A stretch of DNA of 64,000 nt, from positions 806,001 through 870,000 of the forward strand of contig NC_037322.1 in NCBI RefSeq assembly GCF_000143535.2, given 5' to 3'. How positions within the stretch are numbered: position 1 is the first letter of the stretch; each line of letters begins with the position of its first letter. Both the position numbers and the translations under genes were made by a program. Positions 11,167-22,976 of the stretch are shown here, in pieces. Source of the stretch: Botrytis cinerea B05.10 (lineage: Eukaryota; Ascomycota; Leotiomycetes; Helotiales; Sclerotiniaceae). The notes under the pieces were generated by a model that did not search any database, had not been told where the DNA came from, and saw only the letters and a list, made by a program, of their open reading frames with translations.

Positions 11167-12911
11167 TCAAAAGAATTTGAGGCTACCATGTTCCCATCCC
11201 ATCTCACTCTCAATGTCCTTGAAAACCTCTTCGATAGGAGTGGCATATGTGACATCACCTTTAAAGCTGTGTTTGCTTCCTCCCCAAATCATTGCCATGG
11301 GTACAAGAACAGTCTGTTTTCCATCATCAACATCAATAGCATAAATGAGAGCACCAGAATCACCTCCGCCAGATATCTCTTCTTGCGCCTCCAGGGTATC
11401 ATCACTAATGAATACATGTTCGTCCGAAGTCGCATTTTGATTGTGAATAATGGCTGGAATAGAATTCAATTCGCATGCTTTCCAACCCGTTGTTCGACTT
11501 GCGGCTTTGAAGTAGATGCTTTTCTCATTGAAAAGTGAGAACGACTTTGGGTGACTGATATTAAACTCCACAGAACTTTGCAAGGCTAGACACTTATTGA
11601 TAAAAGCCTCACGTTCACCTGATGACCAATACTTGTCTCCGAACTTTTCGATGAATTCGAAGACCTGAGGTTCTCCTAGGAAACAACACCAAGGTAACTA
11701 TTAGAATGATTAGTTATTTTCTCTATCCAAAAACCAATCAGCAAGTCAAGCATACCTGATTCCTAGGATCAACAGATGCATTGCGAATCAAGGCCCAGTC
11801 GAGGATTCCATTGAATGAAGCAACCTTGCGCCATTCCTCTGAAGCAGCATAAACATAACCAGCATGAGTGTTGTAGTCCTCGGCTTCTTTGAAATCTGTT
11901 GCAAAAAGAATCTGGCGTTCTTTTTGATGTCTCATTTTACTTGAAAAATCTACTGCAGGAGACATGATTTGGCGATTTTCTATATGGTTGATTGCATATC
12001 CAGCATAATAAAGCTTACTTTCCATAGCTTGTATAGTTGCTTGATGATCCTTGTATGCAGGTATGGAGATTTTGAACTGTTCCATTCCGTCTTTGTACTT
12101 GTACCTCTCAGATGGACGTTCTAGGTCAGGAAAAACAACATGGCTACAAGTAAGACTGTAAATTGTGTTTTCCTGTCGAAGAAAACCAGTCAACGAGCCG
12201 GCCGGATAGATTTTGTCTTTGGTTTTTTCTCGTCCGATAGAGAAGCCAGGGCATGGAGTGTAATCAAAATAAATGGAAGGAAAATTGCAGATGAGATTGA
12301 CGCCAGGGAATTTGCGGGGATCGACGCGAGGGACTTTGGAGGATTCGTCTGAGCGGAGTTCGGTATAACCGTGCGGATTGACGTTTCTCATAGAAGGGTT
12401 GATGTGACAGATGTCAATATTAAACCTGGATAATTGATTAGCTAAGAGCCCAAATAGAAAAATCCTGAGATGAAACTTACTTTGCAAGATTTTGATTATC
12501 TATCTTCTCCTTGATGATGTTCTCCATACCCTGGACGACTCCAAGAGCCGCATCCTCATTATCTTTGAAGTAACGAGGTGTCTGAACACAAACATGAATG
12601 ACGATAGGATTGGCATATTTGTCTGCTCCGAAGCCAAGATGGAAAACGTTCAAGGTCCAAGAACAATTAGGAAGTGATGAAACAAGTAACTCCTTTAGTG
12701 GAACGCGAAGGTCTTTCTGGAAACACTGAACAAATTTCTCATCGTCCTGCGTGTGAACCGCAGCGATACTTTTCTTGATAGAACTCCATGACGGATCGTG
12801 GGCCAAACCCGTGACAAGAACAGTTTCGGCTCTTTGGTTGGTAGCAATGATTTCCTGATTCATAAGACCGTACTTATAACGGTCTTCTTTCTTGACAAGC
12901 CAAGGAGACAT
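11167..12911 (-). CDS. Uncharacterised protein with trypsin-like serine protease domain
   Basis: Model: exons 12911-12481, 12425-11756 and 11697-11167, with donors GTAAGT and GTATGC and matching phases, 543 residues. The start is the first ATG in frame (MSPWLVKK). The C-terminal half has a plausible chymotrypsin-fold triad: His at about 239 in LTCSHVVF, Asp at about 353 in GILDWALI, and Ser at about 481 in GGGDSGALIY. The N-terminal ~230 residues match nothing I recognise. There is no signal peptide or membrane segment, so it is probably cytoplasmic. The segment NQ-LPWCC crossing the last intron fits phase and frame, but an alternative acceptor cannot be excluded. Whether it is an active protease, and its role, are unknown. 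It stands alone in gene-poor DNA. Confidence 0.72.
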
Positions 12912-13555
12912 TCTGAGTTTTCGGTGTACTTGTTGGTGTTGTGTGTATCTTGTTGTGAAGTTCCTTTCTCTGATAATAGTTGAAAGTTTCAAGTTTAATT
13001 TTACTTTGAGAAGGAATAGATGAGTCTCTTTTATTTACGTCCTATATGTGCACAGACATAGATTTGAGGGCAATACACTTAGCGTCACTCGGGTGTACAG
13101 CCATGATTATTACAGTCTACAGTATTATTGATCTTATTAATCAAGAAAATTATGACTCAATTTATTAGACTATTCACTTCACTGAATGATAAATAGTGTT
13201 AGCCACCAAATGAGACTCCAGATTATTGTTTTTGTGTGAACGGAGTGAATAACTTCAATTCAATTACCACTGTAATATAGCAACTGTAATAAAGCCCTAA
13301 GCGAATGCGAAAGAGACTAGCTCTTTCTGTAAGCCCTTATAAGGCTTATTACTACTTTCAATACGTAGCTAGTACTTTATTAGACAGAATACAATTATTA
13401 GACATACAGGACCTACGATATTCGTGGGTGCTACGTCTTCCGTATCCTTCTCGTACCGATAGTTTTTCTCCCATTGAGAACCATTCACGATAAAGATTCA
13501 TTCTTACAGATACAACCAAAACCAATGGACGATGCTGATAGACCAACATATTTCT
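12912..13555. other. Intergenic region upstream of the trypsin-like gene
   Basis: AT-rich promoter-side DNA for the minus-strand gene. No additional gene or RNA motif seen. Confidence 0.4.
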
Positions 13556-14340
13556 ATTTACCCTAAGCCCCTTCAGTGAACCCGGCATTTGAGTCACTTA
13601 TTATTCCTAACTTCGTCATCCCCCTACATAGCCCCTTTAGTGAATCCACGTCTGTGTCTCTTGTTTCCATCGTCATTATCCTTCTCCTCTTCTTCCTAAC
13701 AGATTCCCCATCTGTGCTTTCTGTTTCCACCCCCTCCTTCCCCTTCTTTTCTCCCCAATGAATTCCCCATTCGTACCCCTTGTTTTTATAGAACCCCACA
13801 TCTGCGTCGCTTATTTATGTCCCACCCCATGCTTGCGCTTCTTGTTTCCATCTTCGTTCTCTCCCTACCCAGCCCTTTTAGTCAACCCCTCTGCGCTTCT
13901 CGTTTCGATCGACCTCCTCCTATCCTTCCTAACGAGTTCCACCTCTGGGCTGGTTCATTTCGAATTCTGCACCTGCGCCTGGTGTTTCTATTAACCCCCT
14001 TCCCCTTCATTTGAATTGAATTCCCTTCTTCCTCTCTCCTCTTTTCCGTTCGCCTCCTCAACAAACTCCATATCACCTCTTGCCTCGAGCAAATTGAATC
14101 CTTCATTGTTTCTCTCTTAACAAGTGCGCCCTTCGTATGCCATCGAATCAGGCCAAATCCTTTCTCCTTTTAATCATTTCATTCAAATAGTTCCGTGTTT
14201 GCGCCTCGTAATACGATCTATTGCAATTCTTCACTCTTCTCCTCATTCCGTAAACATCTCTCCTTCGTTCCACTTCCCGCACCAGATCGTCAATAAGGAA
14301 GTAATCAATCCGCCGTGTTCTACTCTGTTATAGCTCGCCG
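13556..14340. repeat. C/T-rich degenerate minisatellite-like tract
   Basis: Recurrent blocks built around CCCATCTGTGCTTCTTGTTTCCAT and the start CCCTTTAGTGAA appear at irregular 30-70 base spacing across about 600 bases. They shade into shorter blocks around TGCGCC and CGCCGTGTTCTAC up to about 14370. Copies are heavily diverged. On the minus strand parts read as Lys/Arg/Glu-rich peptide, so it may descend from a repetitive exon of the neighbouring coiled-coil relic. Confidence 0.5.
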
Positions 14341-14759
14341 TGTTCTACTTTATTATTGTTGCGCCGTTCTCTTCCTTCCAGTTCCCACAATATGTTGTCC
14401 GTAGAAAAGTACTTGATCCGTTGTCTTCCCGTTTATTATATTTGCATCCCTCTTCTTCGTCTCGAGTCTGGTAATAAATCATCCATAAGCAAATGCTTGA
14501 TCCGCCACCTCTATTGTTACAAATCTTATGCTGGCACCTCTGGTTGCAATTGAAGGATGCATGGGGCGGTAAATGGCACATGGCACATGGCTTATGACAT
14601 GAGTTCGATGTTGTACATAGAATAATGACTTGAAAGAAAATCCGGAGAAGAGAATAATCATAAAGGCAAAAGGGAAAGATTAAGTTATGGCGCATTGTTT
14701 GAAGGTGTGTAAAGATAGGATAGAATTGCTTCGTCGACGTTTTAGTTTTCGAATTGGAA

Positions 14760-16037
14760 AACCTGCGCCGTCTGTCCCGTTGTCAAAAATCCAAATATGT
14801 TTTCCAACATCCATTCCTTCAACTCATTTATGAATAATTCGTTGGAGTCTATATTGTTCTTTGTTGGAGTTCGAAAGATCCAACCGGAGTTTTTTTATCT
14901 GTCTTTTGCATGGATTCGGCCCACTGTCGAATATCCTCGTTTTGAGAATCAATCGTATTGCTTAACTCAATATTACGATCTTTGTAGTGATTCTTACGAT
15001 CAATAGCTTCTTGCAACTTTTTTTCCAGTCTCGCAGAGTCGTTTCGCCAATTGGTTCATAACTTTTGTTTCTCATCCTCCTTGATCACACACATATCCCA
15101 CTTTTCCTTCAAAGCAGTGTTCTTCATATTTATTAACTCTGTATTTTCTTTCTCAAATGCGGCTCCAAGATCATCGACATTATCCGAATGGGTGACTTGA
15201 AGCATAAGTGTCTCATTATCGGAAGTCTTTTGTCGTATGATTTCATCCTTTTGAATCAAATCTTGTTCCAACTGCCCTTTCACATCGAATGAGGTTTCCA
15301 AATCCAACTCAAGTAGATTTATCTTTGTATCCTTCTCGATGAGATCATTACTTAATTCTCTCAATTTCTTTTGCATGTCATTCGAATTTCTCTCATACTC
15401 CGCTACCTCTCCTTTCAACTTGGTCTAGTTGGTCTCTCCTTGAAGATTAATACGAGAAATCTCTTCACGTAATAATTTTATGTCAAGGTCTAAATCTGGT
15501 ACACGATCCGAGATTGACTTCAATCTGGATACATCCTTTTCCAACCCTGGTACTTTGGTAGCAATTTCTCTCTGTTGCTGTAATTCATGACTCAAACCAG
15601 GTACAGTAATAGCAATTTGCTTTTGACGATTCAAGTCTTTGCATTTCCATCTCCATTCGGGTTTTTTGTTGTTCAAAGCGAGAATTCTCTTCATCTCGAC
15701 GAATCTTCTCATCCCTTTCACGTCTTACCTGTTCGGTTTCAAAGTCTTTTAGGCGTTGAGAATATCCCTCGGACTTATCCTTTTCTCGACCCAAGTCTGA
15801 TTCCAGAGTTGATACCTTGGATTGATGTTCTTCCAATACTCGATTCAATTCATCTCTAAGTTCTATGATATATTGATCATTTGTTTCCTTGAGAAGCGAT
15901 AAGCTTTTCTTTTCATCAAATACCTTGTCATAATTTTCACTCCAGGTGAGAGAATTGTCCTCGGATTCCTCTTTTTGACGTGTCAAAGTAGCATTTCCTG
16001 CGGAAATTCCTTGTGGGGTATTCTGAGCATAACCAAT
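14760..16037 (-). pseudogene. Decayed gene for a coiled-coil protein
   Basis: Long minus-strand stretches encode charged heptad-type coiled coil (for example LRELSNDLIEKDTKINLLELD), broken by several lesions. There is a frameshift near 15620-15645, an in-frame TAG at 15422-15424, and an in-frame TGA at 15056-15058. Coil-like sequence (ARLEKKLQEAIDRKN) continues in the same frame past both stops to about 14855. A block with the repeated theme VPGL-x-x-D/E-L occurs three times around 15470-15610. The 5' exon begins after a TTTATAG acceptor at 16038, so the ancestor had introns. No ATG-headed intact frame remains. The family is not identifiable; it resembles fungal coiled-coil proteins in general. 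Confidence 0.65.
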
Positions 16038-16212
16038 CTATAAACTGAATCTTCAATTGGATAATATACAATGCTTCGAGAGAGTTTACAGACTACTAGG
16101 TATATGATCGGATTCGAGTATTTATATTCATACTCACTTCGGGGTTTCCTTCTCCTCTTTCTCTCCTTATTTGCGCACTTTGAACATAATGTTTAACATG
16201 ACCATGTCTGTC

Positions 16213-16331
16213 ACATACGACCATAGACTGAAGAGAATTGGGCATCCCGTCCGCTCTGCCATACACAAGCTTCAGATCGGTGGATTAGTAGTTGGGTGGG
16301 TGACCACCAGCGAATCCCCACTGTTGTATGT
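16213..16331 (+). rRNA. 5S ribosomal RNA gene (solitary copy)
   Basis: The sequence runs from ACATACGACCATAG to CTGTTGTATGT, 119 bases, and the termini pair as helix I. It contains the conserved GGGCATCCCGTCCGCTC and TTAGTAGTTGGGTGGGTGACC blocks, which include the internal RNA polymerase III control region. Helix II pairs CTGAAG with CTTCAG. It is followed by CTTTT, a pol III terminator. Fungal 5S genes of Neurospora type are dispersed single copies like this. The loop region after helix II differs from the common fungal type, so it may be a variant class. Confidence 0.92.
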
Positions 16332-17712
16332 CTTTTGGCATTCATTTTTGTTTTGGACCGACATAATGCGGTGTATGGGCAACACTTGCAAGATGCCATG
16401 TGAATGCTCAGCTCAATGAATGAATTTAAGAAGCACGAACGGCTATACCAAGGTCAATGATTCATGAACAGGAATGAAAAATCTGTAGTATGATGGGTGT
16501 GTGTGTCTGATTAATAACCTCCTTTTCTAAGCGGATGATCTAATTTGGTACATCATGTCTGTGGATTTCGGCGGAGTGGTAATGGTGATAGGTAAGAGGA
16601 CAAGCTTTAAGAAAAAGATTAAGGAATCGAACAATTGATAATGATATCTTGCTCCTCCATTGCACGAATAACTTTCAGCCATCACATGCACAAAAAGCTA
16701 GAACCTAAAGCATTTGAAACGAAACCTCGGTCTTGCGGTTGTAATTTGACGAGAGAAAAAAAGGAGATTGCCGCCTCGCGAAACCCATTGACCCCGCAAC
16801 TTTCGATAAAGGGGAACAAGAGGCTTGAATAGAATAAAGAGACTCCCTGAGCAAAGTTTGAATCCATCTGTGAGCTTTTGCTTTTGTAAATGCGTATGTA
16901 CTTGATCCCGAAGCTCATCTATCGAACCCATCAGTTAACTTCCATGCTGACGAATAGTGTTTGACTGTTCCTGGCCGTTTTAGGATTAAGTGGTGCACCT
17001 CATCGCACCAACAAACTTTTGTGATCGTTCATGAAAGGTTCCTTTGTTACAACACCAACTCATCATTGGAACCTCAGATTTTCTCTCTTATCTCCAGGTG
17101 CTTCAAAGACTACTTGGCAGGTACACTGTGTAAAATTATACAGAAATGCTTTGGTGGCATCGAGACACCCAAAGCCATGTAGATCTTGTCAAAAGTCTCC
17201 TGATTAACTCATTATGGAAACAATGTAAACCCATAACAAATGAATCATCTTAATATATGGATGAGATCCAAGCTCGGCAATGGAACAATGTAAATTGATG
17301 CTTTTTGTCAATTTGAAAATAAAGTAAAAGATCAAGTCTCGAGTTTCGAGTTCCGAGTCCTTTCTCGAGGTTGGTTGATGCAAGTAGTCGACGACGTCCA
17401 ATCTATTACACACCGCTTTGATCTAATCCGGCAGAAAAGTTGACCAAAATATCATTCCTTCGGTCTAGGACAAGAATTTCAAAGAAACCCACCACCTTCA
17501 CGATTAAACCCTATTCAATTTGTATATAGGTCCTTTTGAACCGGATTATTATACTATCTATAGGTATACGTGATACTTGTAGTGGTACCGGCAACATTTC
17601 CCTCTCTTCTTTAACAACGAATCCAATAAACCCCGCACTGTCGAGAACTTAAAGTTCATCTAGATCCAAAAAAAAAACAGAACCGGCGCATTTCACATAA
17701 CGCCTTATCACA
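16332..17712. other. Intergenic region between 5S rRNA and skb1
   Basis: No convincing gene. A short minus-strand ATG frame at 16931-16850 looks weakly coding but has no continuation. The last 150 bases are the expected skb1 promoter and leader, with an A-run at 17669-17677. Confidence 0.4.
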
Positions 17713-20488
17713 ATGGCTACCGGTACCCTAGCCTGGGATCCTTTTGTTGGAGAGCATGCAGATGCTGATGCTAACTCTGACACGGCAGACGATGAAAACC
17801 TCCCAACCTTTTATATCGGACACCATGAGTCGAAACGACCTTTACCTGTCACAGAATTTGTTCTGCGACAAGCTGGTGATGTTGGAGTATGTAAACTTTC
17901 GCATTATGGCGAGCATTGCTGACTATTCTTTCTACTAGTATGACATGCTCACAAGTCCCATTACAAGTCCCCATTTCCATTCTAGAGTACTTTCATTGAT
18001 TTCGAATCACATCGCCGAAATATCAGCTATCGACTCAAGTGATGCGCCAAACAAAGCTACCCCTCCAGCTCCCATCATTCCACCTCTCGATCCTGTCGAT
18101 ACACCATTTACCCCTTCCGATACAGTTTCGCAGCTTATCGCATATTCTAGTCCTTGGATAGATCTATGTTCCCCGGATCCTCTTGTCGCAAACATTTCTC
18201 GTCAAGTTTTGAACATCGAAATTGCATATGCTTCCTTCTGTGGAGTCGGTAATGTTATTATTCCAGGTCCAAGAACATACAATGGTGGATCAGGAAACAA
18301 TGGACTTGCTCAATATGCTCGTGCTATCCAGGAGGCTCTTGCAATTGCCAGTTATATCAATATTTCAATTCACATGCCCATGTATGGAGTCGAAGATCAG
18401 ACCGAAATGACAGGCGATCTTTTACCATTTTCCAGATATCAATCAACAACAGATACGTCAAAGGGTGAAAACGAAGTTGATTTGTATGAGAATTGGGATG
18501 CTTGGAATTTGATTCGGGACGTATGTAAATACAATTCCAGACTTTCAGTAGGTAGGTTAATGAACATATATTTTATTTCTCCAATTTTTCCATATTTTTC
18601 GACCGGGGACTTGTCAAATCTGTGAATTTTCAAAGGCCTTAGCCCGCGAACTCAAATCATTCATAGCGTTCATGGCGACACTCTATTATCTTTGAAGTGC
18701 TACTTCTACCCCTAGACCGAATACATTCAAGAACAGACATAAGCTAACTAAAATTCTATAGCATTGGCACTTCCCCGTCAACTTCCTATTGAATCACTTC
18801 AATCTCGCTGGTTTGCCGAGCCCCTAAAATTATTGACCTTTACTCAATCAACATTCTTGAAGAATAAAGGTGGACATCCAGTTTTAGGCAAAGCTCATCA
18901 AAATCTCGTCACCCGCTATATGAAGCTCAAGAACCCACCATGGTTACTATTGTGTGATGTAGGACCAATTCCCGGTTTGGATGATCCAAATCAACAAATT
19001 TCAGTGGCAGATGGTTATGCACCACCAAGTGTTGTTCAAGATGCACCATCTCCAACTCCAGCCGAAGCGGAGCAAGCTAGAAGAAACAGCACCAAATCAC
19101 AAACAAAATCGAAGGATGTTGCAGCGCACTTGATTTATTTAAGATATCTTCAAAGAAATCAACCAGAGCGAACTCCTATTGAAAAATTTGGATCAGGTTA
19201 TCAAGATTACTTACAAGCTCCTCTTCAACCATTAACAGATAATCTCGAATCTGTTACATATGAGGTTTTTGAAAAAGATCCTGTTAAATATGATTGGTAT
19301 GAGCGAGCTATTGAACGAGCATTGTCGGATTGGGTTTTACAAAAAAAACCTACATCAAGTCTTAGTGGTGCTGTTGTTCTTGCAGTAGCTGGTTCTGGAC
19401 GTGGACCTTTAGTTTCTCGAGCTCTAAAAGCAAGTCAAACAACCGGCGTTCCAATTGAAGTATGGGCAGTGGAAAAGAATCCAAATGCATATGTCCTCCT
19501 TCAACGACACAACGAAAATGTCTGGAATGGAGTAGTCAATGTCGTAAAGACCGACATGCGTGCTTGGAAAGGTCCATTAAGAAATGCAGCTGAACCTATA
19601 GGTCAAGCCGTCACAACATCTTCAACCACCCCAGCAACTACACACGGTAAAGTTGATATACTTGTCTCTGAACTCCTTGGTTCTTTTGCAGACAATGAAT
19701 TATCGCCTGAATGTATAGACGGAGTTCAACACGTCTTAGCACCAGAACACGGTATTTCAATCCCCGCTTCATATACCGCTCACCTTACTCCAATTCTCGC
19801 ACCTCGTCTTCATGCCGATATCTCCAACAGATTTTCGGCAGATGAACATGCTACAGATACTCCATATGTAGTTATGTTCCACGCCATTGATTTCCTTGCC
19901 ACTGCCGTCCCTGATTACCCTCAAATTCAACAAGCATGGGAATTTTCACATCCACTTCCTGTAAACACATTACACATTGCTGAAGCCAGAAGAGGCGGTG
20001 GCGTTAGTGGAGGTGGTGGTGGAAGTATGTCTGGGGGTGATGGTGCTAATGAACACAATACACGTTATGCACGACTTAAGTTTGTTTGTAAAGATCGTGG
20101 TGTGGTCAATGGACTTGCTGGATATTTTGAAGCTGTTTTGTATGAAGGTGGAGGAAAATCCGAGAATAAGGTTGAGTTGAGTACGCGTCCTGATACAATC
20201 GATGCGAAGAGTAAAGATATGATTTCATGGTTTCCAATTTTCTTTCCTTTGAAGGTATGTATTTCCTTTCTTGGACTTTATTACTATGAGTCACTAACAT
20301 ATGAATAGTCACCTCTATATATTCCTGATGATTCCGAGGTAGAAGTCAGTATTTGGAGACAAACTGATGATAGAAAAGTATGGTATGAATGGTTAGTTGA
20401 GGCGTTTGTTATGGTGGGACCCAATAAACGCTTGAGAGTGGGAATGAGTGAGGTAGGCAGTAGCCGATCAATTGGTTGTCTTATGTAG
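17713..20488 (+). CDS. Protein arginine methyltransferase 5 (Skb1/PRMT5)
   Basis: Type II arginine methyltransferase that makes symmetric dimethylarginine on Sm proteins, histones and cell-cycle regulators. Model: exons 17713-17886, 17939-18551, 18762-20254 and 20309-20488, 819 residues. The N-terminal TIM-barrel-like region spans about 50-400. The Rossmann SAM motif VAGSGRGPL is near 470. The segment YEVFEKDPVKY contains the Phe that in PRMT5 enzymes favours symmetric dimethylation. The double-Glu catalytic loop is ELLGSFADNELSPE near 566. A Gly-rich insertion (GGGVSGGGGG) lies in the C-terminal barrel. Intron 2 is 210 bases, longer than most here. The gene converges with the SmF gene, leaving 443 bases between the stop codons. 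Confidence 0.95.
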
Positions 20489-20931
20489 ATAGGATTTATA
20501 TGAAAAATGCATATTCGTCGATCAATCTATCACTGAAGCAAGAGTGAGTGCAATGATTTACTATCCAATAATTTGGCATTGCGCACATGTGGAATCAAAG
20601 TGTAGTAGAAATGTAGCAGAAATGTAGCGTGACTTGTTTTGAATCTTGTAACCATAAGCTTGCTTTGATTTGCTTGAACAACGCCGTCCGTGAATATATC
20701 ATTGTAGGTATAGGTGATTTTCTCCTCTCCTACTACTCCTGCTCAATGGAAGTGAGATGTTCCTACATTCTGCCATATCTGCTATGCAATGCTCTTCGCA
20801 TTCCATTCATATTTTCTCCCATACTAGGTATCTATCAAATTTCCCATTGGACCTCTCTTGCTTTCCTATCCTTCAGTCCGTTATGGTTTCCACATCCATC
20901 TATCCATTTGTCAAGTCGCAAGTTCACAGAA
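20489..20931. other. Convergent 3' intergenic region (skb1 / SmF)
   Basis: Shared 3' end region of two convergent genes. No other feature is visible. Confidence 0.5.
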
Positions 20932-21522
20932 TCATCCCTCCATCTTCGTATCATCCTCTTCCTTCTTGATTTGTGCGGCTGATATGTAAAGCACGTTATT
21001 GCATCTATTTTAATGTTAGAATTTGCGCATTCTGTTAGAATATCGATCCCAATTCATGTGCATTTCCAATCCGCAGCGCAGTCTAGCCCATCAATTTAGA
21101 CGTCCAGCTTCAGCTACCCAGACTCTTCGAAACCATCAAATATAGCGGAAGAAATAAAACAAACCTAATCAAGACTTGACCCAAAGTACTCGTCATTTCC
21201 GAATCAATCCATTCCTCGGCGCCGGATAATTGGATATTCATGTAACTGTCGATACTGACAAGCTTTCCTTTATATTCGGTTTGACCGCCCCATTTTAGAC
21301 GGATGATTACTTCTTCGTTGACGCTACATAGCGGATTAGTATATATGTAATTGCGTGTATGCGCGAAAGGAAGTTGGTGAGGATTCGGTGTTGGAAGCTC
21401 GACTGGGGAAGGATAGCTAGTACGTACAGGTTTTGAAGGAACGGACGGGGGTTAATTGGTACGAACTAAATGGGAATTAGTAATTAGATATTGAAGAGGG
21501 GAGAAAGATCACTTACACTCAT
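20932..21522 (-). CDS. Small nuclear ribonucleoprotein F (SmF)
   Basis: Subunit of the heptameric Sm ring of spliceosomal U1, U2, U4 and U5 snRNPs. Small exons hide it: 21522-21517 (only ATG AGT), 21465-21428, 21323-21165 and 21004-20932, all with GT-AG ends and consistent phases, 91 residues. The start MSFVPINPRPFLQNL matches the SmF N-terminus. The Sm1 motif is VIIRLKWGGQTEYKGKLVSI-DSYMN, and the Sm2 motif is GQVLIRCNNVLYI. The C-terminus is an acidic/basic tail. Length fits the family (about 86-92). It lies 454 bases downstream of the CZIB-like gene on the same strand and converges with skb1, whose product class modifies other Sm subunits. Confidence 0.93.
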
Positions 21523-21976
21523 GATGTGAGCTGGAGATTGAAATGAATGGGTGGTAGAGGGACGCGGATTTGAGATGGTCGCGTCGGAAGTGAGGTTGCT
21601 GTTGGTTGCTACTCGTTGGCTAGGCTGGCGTCGCTGGGGAAATTTTCTAAGCGAAGCGCAAGGCTGAAATTGTGAGTGATGAGGCTGGTGATCATCAGGT
21701 GAAATATCTCAGTATCACTCATGCAATGTCATTACGATTTGATTGTAAATGACCAAGAAGCTACCTATATTATGGTTGAAGACCTCAGAAGTTACTGGAC
21801 GGTATTCAAATGGAAGTTTATATCAAATGCTCATTCAAATCGTTCAAATATGCATCAAATGTTCTCATCACTTCAATACCAGATTCCCCATTGCAATCAG
21901 ACCAGGTGACTTAACCAAATCATTCATAACATTCATACTTGATCCTTTTGGCATCTATTCACAATCTCATCTCATC

Positions 21977-22699
21977 TTAATTTCTCCTAATCTCCCATTT
22001 CAAGTCCTTGATACTAACTTCCTCTCCTGCTTTATCATCATAATCATACCATTCTCCGTCATTCAAATCGATAGCAGTAAATTTGGTGCCACTGTCTGTT
22101 CCAACAGCCAACCAATCCCCCTGAAAGAAACAAATTCATGAGAGTCAGATATCTTGGTCATATTTGAAAGAAAGGCTTACCTCTGGTTTAAATTCCACCA
22201 ACTCAAGACCTCGACAATCAAACTCCAGAATCTTTTGACGGGTTGGTGGAGAAGCTGCTTGATATGGAACTGGTGTTGATATAACTGATGCAGATGATTC
22301 TTTCTATATATGAAATCAGTACTTCTGTTTCATAATATATTGATGAGCACATCTGCACACCTTACAAAACTTGCATTTCCATACAAAGTTTGCCTCTCCT
22401 CTACTACCACTCATCTCATTTGCTTCCTAGAATTCATGTTAGTATCTGAAGAGTGCAGACCCTTGCCATCCTTGCTATCCTTGACTCGACTTACAAATCT
22501 ATTGATGTTTATGAAGTTGGGATGGATTTCTCTGCATGATACACATTGTACTTTGAAAGTATACCAGAAGTTCTTCTCTGCGCTGTCATCAGGGACAAGC
22601 TCATTCACACTACATAGTGATATGTTAACTATTGAATATCTCAAGAGGTTTTGCATATACTGACCCAGAAAGATCTGCAGTAAGTGTCAAGGTAAGCAT
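21977..22699 (-). CDS. DUF866 / CXXC zinc-binding protein (CZIB, UPF0587)
   Basis: Small conserved eukaryotic zinc-binding protein of unknown biochemical role. Model: exons 22699-22665, 22609-22495, 22426-22361, 22303-22181 and 22120-21977, 160 residues, phases all consistent. Family hallmarks are the start MLTLTLTADLSG, FKVQCVSCREIHP (first CxxC), SGSRGEANFVWKCKFCK (second CxxC), EFDCRGLELVEFKP, and an acidic C-terminal part DGEWYDYDDKAGEEV. The length is that of human C1orf123/CZIB. It is divergent from the PPR-like gene, with 277 bases between start codons, implying a shared promoter. Confidence 0.9.
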
Positions 22700-22976
22700 C
22701 GTGAGTTTGGTGAGCTTGGTTATGTATGTGTTTATTTGAGTTTATTGTTACAATACAAGTATGAAAATCATGGAGGGGCATAATGAGGAGGGGTTGGTGT
22801 GTACTACAAATTGAATCGGTTAAAGCGGCCGCCCAATTGTGAAAGTCATCCGATAAGTTTTGGTAGACATGAATTTATTTTACAATAGCGCAAAAAGTCG
22901 AAACTTCCCCAACCTTCAATGGCACGACTGAGTCCAGTAAGCTGAGTATTCATAAATCGACAAGTATGCAAATATA

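Noticed and set aside
16682..16931. Short minus-strand ATG frame starting MGSIDELRDQV
   Set aside because: The first ~28 codons look coding but the rest does not, and no intron donor restores a longer gene.
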